Shown here: one piece after another, positions 1-7,696 of the stretch
Position numbering within the stretch: the stretch's first letter is position 1
Layout of the letters: the number at the start of each line of letters is the position of its first letter
Virus record (IMG/VR): IMGVR_UViG_3300037488_000813
Coordinates: 1-22,247 of that record
Direction: 5' to 3' (one strand)
From: a virus
Length of the DNA stretch: 22,247 bases
The notes under the pieces: model-generated
The model's input: the letters and a program-made list of their open reading frames with translations, nothing else
Database searches by the model: none
What the model was told of the DNA's origin: nothing
Position numbers and translations under genes: made by a program

Positions 1-284
1 TAACTAATTATGATCCGGCAGATAAAAAACTTACAGCTAAAGATCCTTACAAACCATTCTTATTTATAAATTTAGGTACCTTTAAAAAATATAATATTAC
101 AGAAAAAGCTACAGGCATTATGCATGAAACAATGCACATGAGTATTATATTAAATAACTGGGACATAAAAGATAAAGAAGAAGAAGTAATAACATTTGCT
201 GAAGAAGAAGCAAATAAGATAATTGAAAAACTAAAAGATGTTAAGGTAGAACAACCAAAAAAAACATTCTTTTCTAGAAAATAA
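1..284 (+). CDS. HExxH metallopeptidase-like protein (5' end outside window)
   Basis: This open frame runs in from the left edge (first whole codon at base 3) and stops with TAA at 282-284, giving 93 visible residues. They contain GIMHETMHMS, a clear HExxH zinc-binding signature (His codons at 123-125 and 135-137). About 20 residues later comes the acidic stretch EEEVITFAEEEANK, a plausible place for the third (Glu) ligand of a gluzincin and similar in pattern to the E-x-x-A-x-x-F-A stretch of ImmA/IrrE-type peptidases. The C-terminus is basic (KKTFFSRK). No signal peptide can be judged because the N-terminus is missing. It lies just upstream of a promoter and is probably the last gene of the preceding unit. 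Peptidase activity is inferred from the motif only; the substrate is unknown. Confidence 0.6.
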   Translation, partial: TNYDPADKKLTAKDPYKPFLFINLGTFKKYNITEKATGIMHETMHMSIILNNWDIKDKEEEVITFAEEEANKIIEKLKDVKVEQPKKTFFSRK

Positions 285-294
285 TTTTAATATA

Positions 295-325
295 TTTGTT
301 TTAATATAAAATATTTTTATATTTG
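295..325 (+). promoter_or_regulatory. Bacteroidota-type promoter (TTTG-N19-TATATTTG)
   Basis: TTTG at 295-298 is followed after 19 nt by TATATTTG at 318-325. This matches the known Bacteroidota consensus of a -33 TTTG and a -7 TAnnTTTG spaced by about 19-21 nt. The start codon of the CDSGH-family gene lies 21 nt downstream, so the leader would be short and A-rich. It is the best promoter in the window and should drive the cassette 347-1510. Confidence 0.7.
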
Positions 326-346
326 TAAAAACTAAACAAATATATT

Positions 347-673
347 ATGTCAGATAAGCCTAAATGTGGATGTGGAAAATCTCAAGATCCTGATGGATTT
401 TGTGATGGATCTCACAAAAATAATGTAGATCAAGTAACATTTAAAGAAACAAAAATTTATTCTTTTGGAGATATCTTAGTAGGATTAAATACTGAAGAAT
501 TACCAGAAGGTGCTGAATTAGAAGTAAAACAAAAATTTTCTGAGATTACAGAAATTTTAAAAAGTACTTATACAATGTCAACACAATCTCCAGTTAAAAG
601 TTTATTGTTTGATCATGCAGTTGGAGAAATACTAAATGCTCAAATGTCTGTTGTTAAATTATTAAAACTATAA
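347..673 (+). CDS. CDGSH-type iron-sulfur protein with C-terminal helical region
   Basis: The 108-residue product begins with a CDGSH iron-sulfur motif: C7, C9, C19 and H23 in CGCGKSQDPDGFCDGSH. In known CDGSH proteins three Cys and one His bind a redox-active, pH-labile [2Fe-2S] cluster. The spacing between the second and third Cys is one residue longer than the usual C-x-C-x2-[ST]-x3-P-x-C pattern. The motif sits at the extreme N-terminus. Residues 50-108 look like two amphipathic helices of unknown role. There is no signal peptide or membrane segment, so it is probably cytoplasmic. It is the first gene after a strong promoter, and its stop is 2 nt before the GroES-like gene, so the two are probably co-expressed. 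Cluster binding is well supported; the phage role is unknown. Confidence 0.8.
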   Translation: MSDKPKCGCGKSQDPDGFCDGSHKNNVDQVTFKETKIYSFGDILVGLNTEELPEGAELEVKQKFSEITEILKSTYTMSTQSPVKSLLFDHAVGEILNAQMSVVKLLKL

Positions 674-675
674 AT

Positions 676-963
676 ATGAATCCATTTAAAACATTAAGAG
701 GAAGAAGAATACTTATTGAAGTTCCTGTAAAAAAAGAATCAGTAATTACATTATCTGAAAAAGATAAAGATGCTTTAATGTATGAAGCAATGAAACAATG
801 GAATAGATTAACTGTATATGCTATAGGTGATAAAGTAGAAGAGATTGCTGTTGGAGATTCAGTATATATTCCTGTTCCACAATTAGAACAAGCAGAAAAA
901 GTTGACATTGATGGTAGTGTAAAACTAATGTTTAATGAAATGGATATAGCAATAATATGGTAA
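676..963 (+). CDS. GroES-like co-chaperonin
   Basis: The 95-residue product has the length and pattern of GroES (Cpn10). An N-terminal stretch (residues 5-18, KTLRGRRILIEVPV) resembles the KPLxDRVLVxx start. A polar segment at 19-40 lies where the mobile loop should be and holds the hydrophobic patch V23-I24-T25-L26, like the IVL tripeptide that contacts GroEL. Residues 46-66 (TVYAIGDKVEEIAVGDSVYI) match the G-x-V-x-A-V-G ... V-x-V-G-D-x-V core, and the end FNEMDIAIIW matches the terminal strand of the family. Phage versions such as T4 gp31 replace host GroES in folding capsid protein. It overlaps the next gene by 7 nt. The homology is seen by eye only; a different small beta-barrel is the main alternative. 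Confidence 0.6.
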   Translation: MNPFKTLRGRRILIEVPVKKESVITLSEKDKDALMYEAMKQWNRLTVYAIGDKVEEIAVGDSVYIPVPQLEQAEKVDIDGSVKLMFNEMDIAIIW

Positions 964-1322
964 ATATAACAGATGATCTTCCATATTTTTGTGGAAAAAC
1001 AAGTACTGATAAAATTAATTCTAAAGAATTATCTAAAGAAGATATAGATAAAAGAATTAAAAATACTTTAGACTCTGAACATAATAAAAATTATGACTTT
1101 AGAAAAGATATTCCACCATTTGAATCACGTCCTAAATACTATGGTGGAAAAGATTCAACATATGAAGTTTTTAATGTGCTAGAAGCTTGGAAGTTAGATA
1201 AAGATTTTTACTTAGGAAATGTAATAAAATATTTAGCTAGAGCTGGTAAAAAAACTTTTAACAATAAAGAAGATTTAGAAAAAGCATTAGTATATTTACA
1301 ACGTAGAATTGATACTTTATGA
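957..1322 (+). CDS. DUF3310 family protein
   Basis: The 121-residue product ends in a DUF3310-type domain. Residues 40-121 contain KYYGGKDSTYEVFNVLEAW, then DKDFYLGNVIKYLARAGKK, then EDLEKALVYLQRRID. This order (H/Y-Y, E-V-x-x-V-x-x-A-W, F-x-L-G-N-V-I-K-Y-x-x-R-A-G-K-K, D-L-x-K-A-x-x-Y-L) is characteristic of this phage family, which I recall being linked to T7 gp1.7-like nucleotide-kinase proteins. Residues 1-39 are polar and probably a flexible extension. The start overlaps the GroES-like gene by 7 nt, and the stop overlaps the next start as ATGA. Family membership is strong; the biochemical role is uncertain. Confidence 0.82.
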   Translation: MVNITDDLPYFCGKTSTDKINSKELSKEDIDKRIKNTLDSEHNKNYDFRKDIPPFESRPKYYGGKDSTYEVFNVLEAWKLDKDFYLGNVIKYLARAGKKTFNNKEDLEKALVYLQRRIDTL

Positions 1323-1510
1323 ATTATTTAATAATGTTATTTATTTTAAGCATAGCATGTTTGTTATGGATTATAGGAAATTCTTTTAGAGGACCTTTAT
1401 ACAATAGTGTTAAAGACTCATATGAATTAGATCCTGAAGGTGATATTATTAGTTCATATTTTATTATTGCAGCACTTCTATTAATTTTTATAGCAGGAAC
1501 ACTGATATAA
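1319..1510 (+). CDS. small two-TM membrane protein
   Basis: The 63-residue product has two hydrophobic segments, about residues 3-20 (YLIMLFILSIACLLWIIG) and 45-62, separated by a short polar loop with several acidic residues. This predicts a helical hairpin in the inner membrane. The start codon overlaps the DUF3310 stop (ATGA), so it is translationally coupled, and the intrinsic terminator follows directly. No family is recognised. A superinfection-exclusion or host-takeover role is possible for such a protein but nothing in the sequence shows it. Confidence 0.6.
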   Translation: MNYLIMLFILSIACLLWIIGNSFRGPLYNSVKDSYELDPEGDIISSYFIIAALLLIFIAGTLI

Positions 1511-1521
1511 TGTCAGTTATT

Positions 1522-1550
1522 AATCTCTATTAATCATAGAGATTTTTTTT
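1522..1550 (+). terminator. intrinsic terminator
   Basis: AATCTCTAT (1522-1530) and ATAGAGATT (1536-1544) form a perfect 9-bp stem around a 5-nt loop. A run of eight T spans 1543-1550. It begins 11 nt after the last stop of the upstream cassette and so closes that transcription unit before the tail genes. Confidence 0.85.
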
Positions 1551-1557
1551 GTCATAA

Positions 1558-1573
1558 AATTTTTGTATATTAT
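1558..1573 (+). promoter_or_regulatory. possible promoter element before the tail module
   Basis: AATTTTTG (1558-1565) differs by one base from TAnnTTTG and is directly followed by TATATTAT (1566-1573). The ATG of the next gene is at 1577, so a transcript from here would have almost no leader. TGTATATTATA recurs at 7711-7721 before another gene. No -33 TTTG is correctly spaced. The position just after a terminator is the main support. Confidence 0.3.
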
Positions 1574-1576
1574 AGT

Positions 1577-1882
1577 ATGGCTGAATTTACTAAAACCGGA
1601 AAACTATCTGTTACAGGTACTGTTTTAGCAGTAGGGGGACCTTCTTCAGTAGGTTTAAATAGATTATTTACCGTTAGATTTAATAATGCTGTATCATATA
1701 ATATACAAATATATATTTATGAAGCTAGTTCAGCAACAACAATTTTAATGTATGCTTTAAATTTATCAGCTGGTGATACAGTAACAGATGATTTCTCATA
1801 TGCATTAAGTAATGGTGATCAAATAATTGCCTATTCAAGTGTAGTAGGCACTAGTTATTATATATATGGAGCAACATACTGA
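1577..1882 (+). CDS. small beta-rich putative tail protein
   Basis: The 101-residue product alternates hydrophobic and polar residues and is rich in Ser, Thr, Ala, Val and Tyr, as expected for an all-beta virion protein. There is no signal peptide, transmembrane segment or recognised motif. It is the first gene after the terminator, and its TGA stop overlaps the ATG of the long fibre gene by one base (TGATG), so the two are coupled. A minor tail or fibre-associated subunit is the likely role, inferred from context. Confidence 0.55.
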   Translation: MAEFTKTGKLSVTGTVLAVGGPSSVGLNRLFTVRFNNAVSYNIQIYIYEASSATTILMYALNLSAGDTVTDDFSYALSNGDQIIAYSSVVGTSYYIYGATY

Positions 1883-4800
1883 TGCAAGTAATAGATAAAG
1901 TTGGAAAATTATTAACCAGTGGTAGTGGTGGTGGTGGAGGAGCTCCTTCAGGGCCAGCTGGTGGAGATTTATCTGGTGTTTATCCTAATCCTTCTGTATT
2001 ATGGAATAATGGACTACCAACATATGATTTATTATATTATCCTTTAACTGGTAATCCATCAGGATTTGTAACAGCATCTGCATTAACTCCATATTTAACA
2101 ATTACATTAGCAGCATCAACCTATTATCCAATACCTACTGGTACAGTATCACAATATATAAGAGGAGATGGTACATTAGCTACATTTCCAACAATACCAA
2201 GTTTTACACCATCTGCTTTAACTAAGGTTGATGACACTAATGTTACTCTTACATTAGGAGGTACACCTGCTACAGCATTGCTTCAATCAACTAGTTTAAC
2301 ATTAGGATGGACAGGAACTCTAGCAGACTCAAGAATAACTTCTGCAACTACCTGGAATAATAAAGTAACATCTTTATCTTCGGGTACAGGAATTTCTATA
2401 GGAGGTACAACTACTGTACCAATTGTGACTAATACTGCTCCAGATCAAACTGTAGTACTTACTCCATCAACAGGAATATCTGTAACAGGTACTTATCCAA
2501 GTTTTACTATAATTAATACTGCTCCATCTACTACTTCAGGTACTGTAACTAGTGTAGCTACAGGTACAGGTTTAACAGGTGGTACAATTACTTCTGCAGG
2601 AACAATAGCATTAAATACTAAATTATCTCCTTTAGATAGTTTAACAGGTAATGCTTTAAAACTAGTAAGAGTTAATACAGGAGAAACAGCTTTAGAATAT
2701 TTTACAGCTCCTTATGGAACAGGTACAGTAACTTCTATAGCAACAGCCGGTCTAATTTCAGGTGGAACTATTTCTACAACAGGAACTATTACAACTTTGA
2801 TGACTACAAATAGGTTAGTTGGTCGGGGTACTGCATTATCAGGTGTAATGGAAGAAATTACACTTGGTACAAATCTTTCACTAACAGGTACTACTTTAAA
2901 TGCAATAAATAGTGGTGGTACTGTAACTAGTGTGGCAGCATTAACTTTAGGTACAACTGGTACTGATTTATCTTCTACTGTAGCTACAGGAACAACTACT
3001 CCAGTAATTACATTAAATGTACCCACAGCTTCTGCATCTAATAGAGGAGTTTTATCTACTACAGATTGGTCTGCTTTTACTGCTAAACAAGCTGCATTAA
3101 ATGGTACTGGTTTTGTTAAAATTATAGGTACTGTTATTTCTTATGATAACTCTACTTATTTAACAACCATATCAGGTATTACCGCAGGAGGTGAATTAAG
3201 TGGAACTTATACAAATCCATCTTTAGTCAATTCAGCAGTAATAGGAAAAGTTTTAACAGGAGTTAATATTACAGGAGGCACTATTTCAGCTACTGATTCT
3301 ATCTTAATTGCCTTTGGTAAAGTTCAAAATCAAATTAATGGTTTAATTGGTGGTTCAACTTATCAAGGTACTTGGAATGCTTTAACTAATACACCTCCAT
3401 TAACAAGTAGTGTTGGAACTTCAGGATATTATTATATTGTAAATGTTGCAGGTTCTACTAACTTAAATGGAATTACTGATTGGAACATTGGAGATTGGGC
3501 AATATTTAATGGTGGTGTATGGCAAAAAGTAGACAATACTGATGCAGTAGTTTCTGTAAATGGTTTTACAGGTGCTGTAAGTTTAACAACTACAAACATT
3601 GCTGAAGGTACTAATTTATATTTTACTAATGTTAGAGCAATTTCTGCTATTTTAACTGGTTATGTAAGTGGTGCAGGAACAATATCAGCAACTGATACTA
3701 TTTTAAGCGCAATACAAAAACTTAATGGAAATATAGGATCAATTGTTTCAGGTGTTTCTAGTGTATTTGGAAGGACTGGTGCAGTAGTTTCAGTTAACGG
3801 AGACTACACAACTTCACAAGTAACAGAAGGTACTAACTTATATTATACAGATTCAAGAGCAAGATTATCTAATTCATTTGTTGCAGGTTCAGGAGCATAT
3901 AATTCTACAACAGGAGTTATCACAATTCCAACTAACAACAATCAAATTACAAATGGTTCTAACTTTATAATCTTAACTTCTTTAAGTGGAGGTACGGGAA
4001 TAAACTACAACAATACAACAGGAGTAATTACTAATTCTGCTCCAGACCAAACTGTTTCTTTATCAAATGGTGCAGGAATATCAGTTACAGGAACATATCC
4101 TTCTTTTACAATAGCATCTACAATCACTCAATATACAGATGCTTTAGCTAGATTAGCTATTAGTTTAACTACTACAGGAACATCAGGTGCAGCTACATAT
4201 AATTCTACAACAGGTGTTTTAAATATTCCACAATATTCAGGTGGTAGTGGAATGGTTTATCCTGCAGCAGGTATTGCACTTTCAACAGGTTCAGCTTGGG
4301 GAACTTCAATAACTAATAATAGTGCAGATTGGAATACTGCGTATACAAACAGAATAACAAGTTTAACAACAACAGGATCAGGTGCTGCCACTTTAGTAAG
4401 TAATGTATTAAATATACCTACACCTCCAACAGCTGCATTTACATCATTAACTGTAACAGGATCTTCAGGATCTTCAACATTGTTATCAGGAGTATTAAAT
4501 GTACCTACATATACTTTAACAGGATTAGGTGGACAACCTTTAGCTACTAATCTTACTTCATTAGCAGGATTATCTTATGCCTCAACTTCATTTGTAAAAA
4601 TGACAGGAACAGGTGTATTTGCTCTTGATACTAATACATATATAACTGGTAATCAAACTATTACTTTATCTGGTAATGTTACCGGAACTGGAACAACTTC
4701 AATAACTACTACAATAGGTGCAAATGTAGTTACTAATGCTATGTTAGCACAGGTTGCAACAAGTACAATTCAAGGAAGAGTAACAGCAGGCACGGGTAAT

Positions 4801-5310
4801 ATTGAAACATTAACTGGTACACAAGCTACAACATTAATAGATACCTTTACATCTACATTAAAAGGTCTTGCACCTGCAAGTGGTGGTGGTACTGCAAACT
4901 TTTTACGTGCAGATGGTACATGGGCAGCTCCAGGTGGAGGAGGTGGTGGAGTTACACAAATTGTTGCAGGAACAAATGTTACTATCTCACCTGCTGGTGG
5001 TACAGGAGTAGTAACTATAAATTCAACAGGTGGAGGTGGAGGAGGAACTATACTAAAACTAACAGCTCAAACATTAACTTCAACAAGTTGGTCACTTGTA
5101 AGTGGATACTATACATATACATTTTCTAATGTAAATATAACAGTAAATACAAGAGTAGACTTTACTCCTGATAAGACTAGTTATCTTGAAGTAACAACTT
5201 GTGGAATGCAATCTGAAGTAACAGTGGCTGCAGGATCATGTACATTTTATTCATTATTTCCACCTCAAACAAATATAACAGGAGAAATAACTATATTTCC
5301 AACAATATAA
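1882..5310 (+). CDS. long modular tail-fibre protein
   Basis: The 1142-residue product is rich in Gly, Ser and Thr and is built from tail-fibre modules. It starts with a Gly-rich linker and GPAGGDLSGVYPNP (residues 24-37), the well-known GDLSGTYPNP-type fibre repeat, which recurs as GGELSGTYTNPS. GTVTSVATGTGLTGGTI units repeat three times near residues 219-360. NAPDQTV...GISVTGTYPSFTI-type blocks occur twice. EGTNLYFTNVRA and EGTNLYYTDSRAR are paired repeats, each following a V-N-G-x-[FY]-T-x-type turn. FLRADGTWAAPGGGG comes near the C-terminus, and a last domain of about 90 residues forms a probable beta tip. It should be a trimeric receptor-binding fibre. The module pattern is strong; the receptor is unknown. 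Confidence 0.85.
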   Translation: MQVIDKVGKLLTSGSGGGGGAPSGPAGGDLSGVYPNPSVLWNNGLPTYDLLYYPLTGNPSGFVTASALTPYLTITLAASTYYPIPTGTVSQYIRGDGTLATFPTIPSFTPSALTKVDDTNVTLTLGGTPATALLQSTSLTLGWTGTLADSRITSATTWNNKVTSLSSGTGISIGGTTTVPIVTNTAPDQTVVLTPSTGISVTGTYPSFTIINTAPSTTSGTVTSVATGTGLTGGTITSAGTIALNTKLSPLDSLTGNALKLVRVNTGETALEYFTAPYGTGTVTSIATAGLISGGTISTTGTITTLMTTNRLVGRGTALSGVMEEITLGTNLSLTGTTLNAINSGGTVTSVAALTLGTTGTDLSSTVATGTTTPVITLNVPTASASNRGVLSTTDWSAFTAKQAALNGTGFVKIIGTVISYDNSTYLTTISGITAGGELSGTYTNPSLVNSAVIGKVLTGVNITGGTISATDSILIAFGKVQNQINGLIGGSTYQGTWNALTNTPPLTSSVGTSGYYYIVNVAGSTNLNGITDWNIGDWAIFNGGVWQKVDNTDAVVSVNGFTGAVSLTTTNIAEGTNLYFTNVRAISAILTGYVSGAGTISATDTILSAIQKLNGNIGSIVSGVSSVFGRTGAVVSVNGDYTTSQVTEGTNLYYTDSRARLSNSFVAGSGAYNSTTGVITIPTNNNQITNGSNFIILTSLSGGTGINYNNTTGVITNSAPDQTVSLSNGAGISVTGTYPSFTIASTITQYTDALARLAISLTTTGTSGAATYNSTTGVLNIPQYSGGSGMVYPAAGIALSTGSAWGTSITNNSADWNTAYTNRITSLTTTGSGAATLVSNVLNIPTPPTAAFTSLTVTGSSGSSTLLSGVLNVPTYTLTGLGGQPLATNLTSLAGLSYASTSFVKMTGTGVFALDTNTYITGNQTITLSGNVTGTGTTSITTTIGANVVTNAMLAQVATSTIQGRVTAGTGNIETLTGTQATTLIDTFTSTLKGLAPASGGGTANFLRADGTWAAPGGGGGGVTQIVAGTNVTISPAGGTGVVTINSTGGGGGGTILKLTAQTLTSTSWSLVSGYYTYTFSNVNITVNTRVDFTPDKTSYLEVTTCGMQSEVTVAAGSCTFYSLFPPQTNITGEITIFPTI

Positions 5311-5312
5311 TT

Positions 5313-7514
5313 ATGGCATTTAACTTACCAGTACAAAATTATTTTAGTAGAACAACAGGTCCAGCAGTATATTCTAGACCTGCATGTTGGCCTGTAATTA
5401 CAGATGTAGCAACAGAAGTACAATTCTTATTCTGTGATCTTGGAGATGCTGCCTGTCAAATTAGAACAACATTTACAAGAACATCAGGTTCTCAAAATAT
5501 AGTTATAGATTGGGGAGATGCCACTATTAGTACAGTTACAAATAATTTCTCAACAGATACTACTCATACATATACTCCAGGATCAGGAACACCTTGTCCA
5601 TCTTTAGGTTATACAACATTTAAAATTAGAGTTTATTTTACAGGAACTGGAGTATCAGTTTTACATAACTGTAATATAATGTCTATATTAATTGGTGGTA
5701 GTAATAATAGTCTTCAAGTTTGTCATGTATTAGAAGCATATTATGGTGATAGCACTCAAAATGCAACTGCTATTAATTTTTATTCACCCCTAGGTACTCC
5801 TGGTATATCTATATATACCGATTTACAATTTATAAAATGTCCAGCAACAGTATCTTGGACAAATTATCTTACTGCTTTTCAACAATGTTATTCATTAGTT
5901 AAAGTTATTATGCCAACTTCTAATCCTAATAACGCTAGCTTTAATCAAGCATTTTTTTATTGTCATGCTTTATTAGAAGTTACTTTTCCTTCTAATGTTA
6001 ATATTACATCATTTGATAATGCATTTCAAAATTGCTATAATTTAAGGTCTGTTACACTTCCAGCTACAATGAATTCACTTACTAGCATGAATTTAAGTTT
6101 TTTTTTCTGTTATAATTTAAGATCTGTTACTATACCTTCTATAAATAGTCTTAATTCACTTAGTAGTACATTTCAAAATTGTTATCAATTAGAATGGGTA
6201 AAATTTACAAGTATGCCAATAGTAGGTTCTGTTAGTATGACTAATACTTTTAATACTTGTTATAATTTACAAACTGTATATTTTCCTGCTACTGGAACTG
6301 CAACGTCTAGTTATAACTTTACTGCTACATTTTATAATAGTAAGCAATTAAAAAACATTGTATTTCCATCAAATATAAATGTTAGTACTTTTTCACAAAC
6401 ATTTTATGATTGTTCTTCATTAATATCATGTATATTTCCAACAAGCATTTCCGCTTGTACAAACTTTAGTAATACATTTTATAACTGCATTTCTTTACTT
6501 AAAATTACATTACCTACTGGAGCACCAACAGCTGCAAATAATTTTGATAATACATTTTATAGTTGCTATAAATTACAAGAAATTATAATTCCTCCAGGAT
6601 ATATATTTTCATCTATGAATAGTACGTTTGTTAATTGTGTTAGTTTAAAAACATTTACATGGACCCCAGGAGTACAAAATTCATTAACAAGTTTACTTGG
6701 TGCATTTTTTAATTGTGCCCTATTAACTAGTATTACAATGCCTACTTCTATGACAGCATTAACATCAACAGGATTAAATAGCACATTTAGTGCATGTGTT
6801 TCACTATTAAGTATAACTTTACCTTCAACTTTAAATACTGTTACTACACTGGGAAGTACTTTTAATTCTTGTAGGTCACTTACATCTGTTACTTTACCTA
6901 CTTCAATGTCAGCATGTACTAGTTTTAGTAGTACATTTACTAATTGTTATTTAATTACCAGCATTATTTTACCAAATACTGTAGGAGCAGTTACAACATT
7001 TAATAGTGCTTTTGGCCAATGTAATAGTCTTAAAACTTGTATTTTACCTGGAGCTGCTCAGTTATCTTTAGTAAATGACATATATGGAATGTTTGCTGGG
7101 TGTTCTGATTTAGTAACACTTACAAACTTTGATAAAATAGGATCTTTAACTGCTACACCTTTAATAGCTGGTTCTAATATAACAAACAATAGATTTAAAG
7201 GTGGATCTGCAATTTCATTCTCAGGACCATTAAGTATACTTCAATTAAATGGAACAAACACTAAAACAGATGTACAATCAGTAAGACTTTTAAATGCATC
7301 AGCAGGACAATGGACAGGATCATCCCCTCAAATAAATGTATCTTATACTAATATGAGTACAGCACAAATAGTACAATTATTTACTGATATGGCAGCTCAA
7401 GGAACTCAGCCAACTACAAAAACAATTAATATAACATCAGCAACAGGAGCAGCAGCTTTAACTGCAGCAGATAGATTAATAGTAACATCAAGAAATTGGA
7501 CAATAATAGGATAA
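5313..7514 (+). CDS. tail protein with PKD-like domain and BspA-type leucine-rich repeats
   Basis: The ATG at 5313 is chosen because it lies 2 nt after the fibre stop in an AATTATGG context; an in-frame ATG at 5238 would overlap the fibre gene by 73 nt. The product has 733 residues. Residues 60-115 look PKD-like (IDWGDATIS at 65-73, HTYTPG at 85-90). Residues 189-606 hold 17 repeats of about 24 residues with the form F-x-x-C-x-x-L-x-x-[IVF]-x-[LIF]-P, as in BspA/LRR_5 surface proteins; the Cys is missing only from repeat 7 (FYNSKQL). The C-terminal region has KTINITSATGAAALTAADR and ends RNWTIIG, a typical closing segment of such proteins. It probably displays an LRR receptor-binding solenoid on the tail; the surface role is inferred. 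Confidence 0.8.
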   Translation: MAFNLPVQNYFSRTTGPAVYSRPACWPVITDVATEVQFLFCDLGDAACQIRTTFTRTSGSQNIVIDWGDATISTVTNNFSTDTTHTYTPGSGTPCPSLGYTTFKIRVYFTGTGVSVLHNCNIMSILIGGSNNSLQVCHVLEAYYGDSTQNATAINFYSPLGTPGISIYTDLQFIKCPATVSWTNYLTAFQQCYSLVKVIMPTSNPNNASFNQAFFYCHALLEVTFPSNVNITSFDNAFQNCYNLRSVTLPATMNSLTSMNLSFFFCYNLRSVTIPSINSLNSLSSTFQNCYQLEWVKFTSMPIVGSVSMTNTFNTCYNLQTVYFPATGTATSSYNFTATFYNSKQLKNIVFPSNINVSTFSQTFYDCSSLISCIFPTSISACTNFSNTFYNCISLLKITLPTGAPTAANNFDNTFYSCYKLQEIIIPPGYIFSSMNSTFVNCVSLKTFTWTPGVQNSLTSLLGAFFNCALLTSITMPTSMTALTSTGLNSTFSACVSLLSITLPSTLNTVTTLGSTFNSCRSLTSVTLPTSMSACTSFSSTFTNCYLITSIILPNTVGAVTTFNSAFGQCNSLKTCILPGAAQLSLVNDIYGMFAGCSDLVTLTNFDKIGSLTATPLIAGSNITNNRFKGGSAISFSGPLSILQLNGTNTKTDVQSVRLLNASAGQWTGSSPQINVSYTNMSTAQIVQLFTDMAAQGTQPTTKTINITSATGAAALTAADRLIVTSRNWTIIG

Positions 7515-7516
7515 TT

Positions 7517-7696
7517 ATGGAAGATACATCAGGATTTTATAAATTAGAAGATAACAATTGGCTTTATGCACCTAATTTTGTATATGGCCCAAATTATGAA
7601 TTAGTTAAAGAAAACAAAGATTCTTACACATATCCTGTAGACGGATGGGAATGGTATGATGAATCACCTATAAAAGAAGAACCAAATAGTTTGTAA
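7517..7696 (+). CDS. small tail-module accessory protein
   Basis: The 59-residue product starts at the ATG at 7517, 2 nt after the LRR gene stop; the in-frame ATG at 7496 would overlap that gene by 19 nt. It is acidic and aromatic-rich, with GFYKLEDNNWLYAPNFVYG, then YELVKENKDSY and PVDGWEWYDESP. It has no membrane segment. Small proteins with such a W-L-Y-A-P-N-F-V and D-G-W-x-W-[FY] pattern follow fibre genes in Bacteroidota phages, in my recollection, so a fibre-associated or assembly role is plausible. The same translational context as its neighbour (AATTATGG) supports it as a real gene. Confidence 0.6.
   Translation: MEDTSGFYKLEDNNWLYAPNFVYGPNYELVKENKDSYTYPVDGWEWYDESPIKEEPNSL

Noticed and set aside
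654-908. 84-residue reverse-strand open frame
   Set aside because: It lies antisense over the GroES-like gene and has no regulatory context; all other genes are on the + strand.
2712-3026. 104-residue reverse-strand open frame inside the long fibre gene
   Set aside because: It mirrors the repetitive Thr/Gly/Val codons of the fibre; no start context, and it lies wholly inside a strong gene.
4920-5129. 69-residue frame within the fibre gene
   Set aside because: Trp/Arg/Asn-rich product of the Gly-rich repeat read in another frame.
5877-7130. CRISPR-like or satellite repeat array
   Set aside because: The period of about 72 nt is at protein level only (LRR); the DNA copies differ and there are no spacers.
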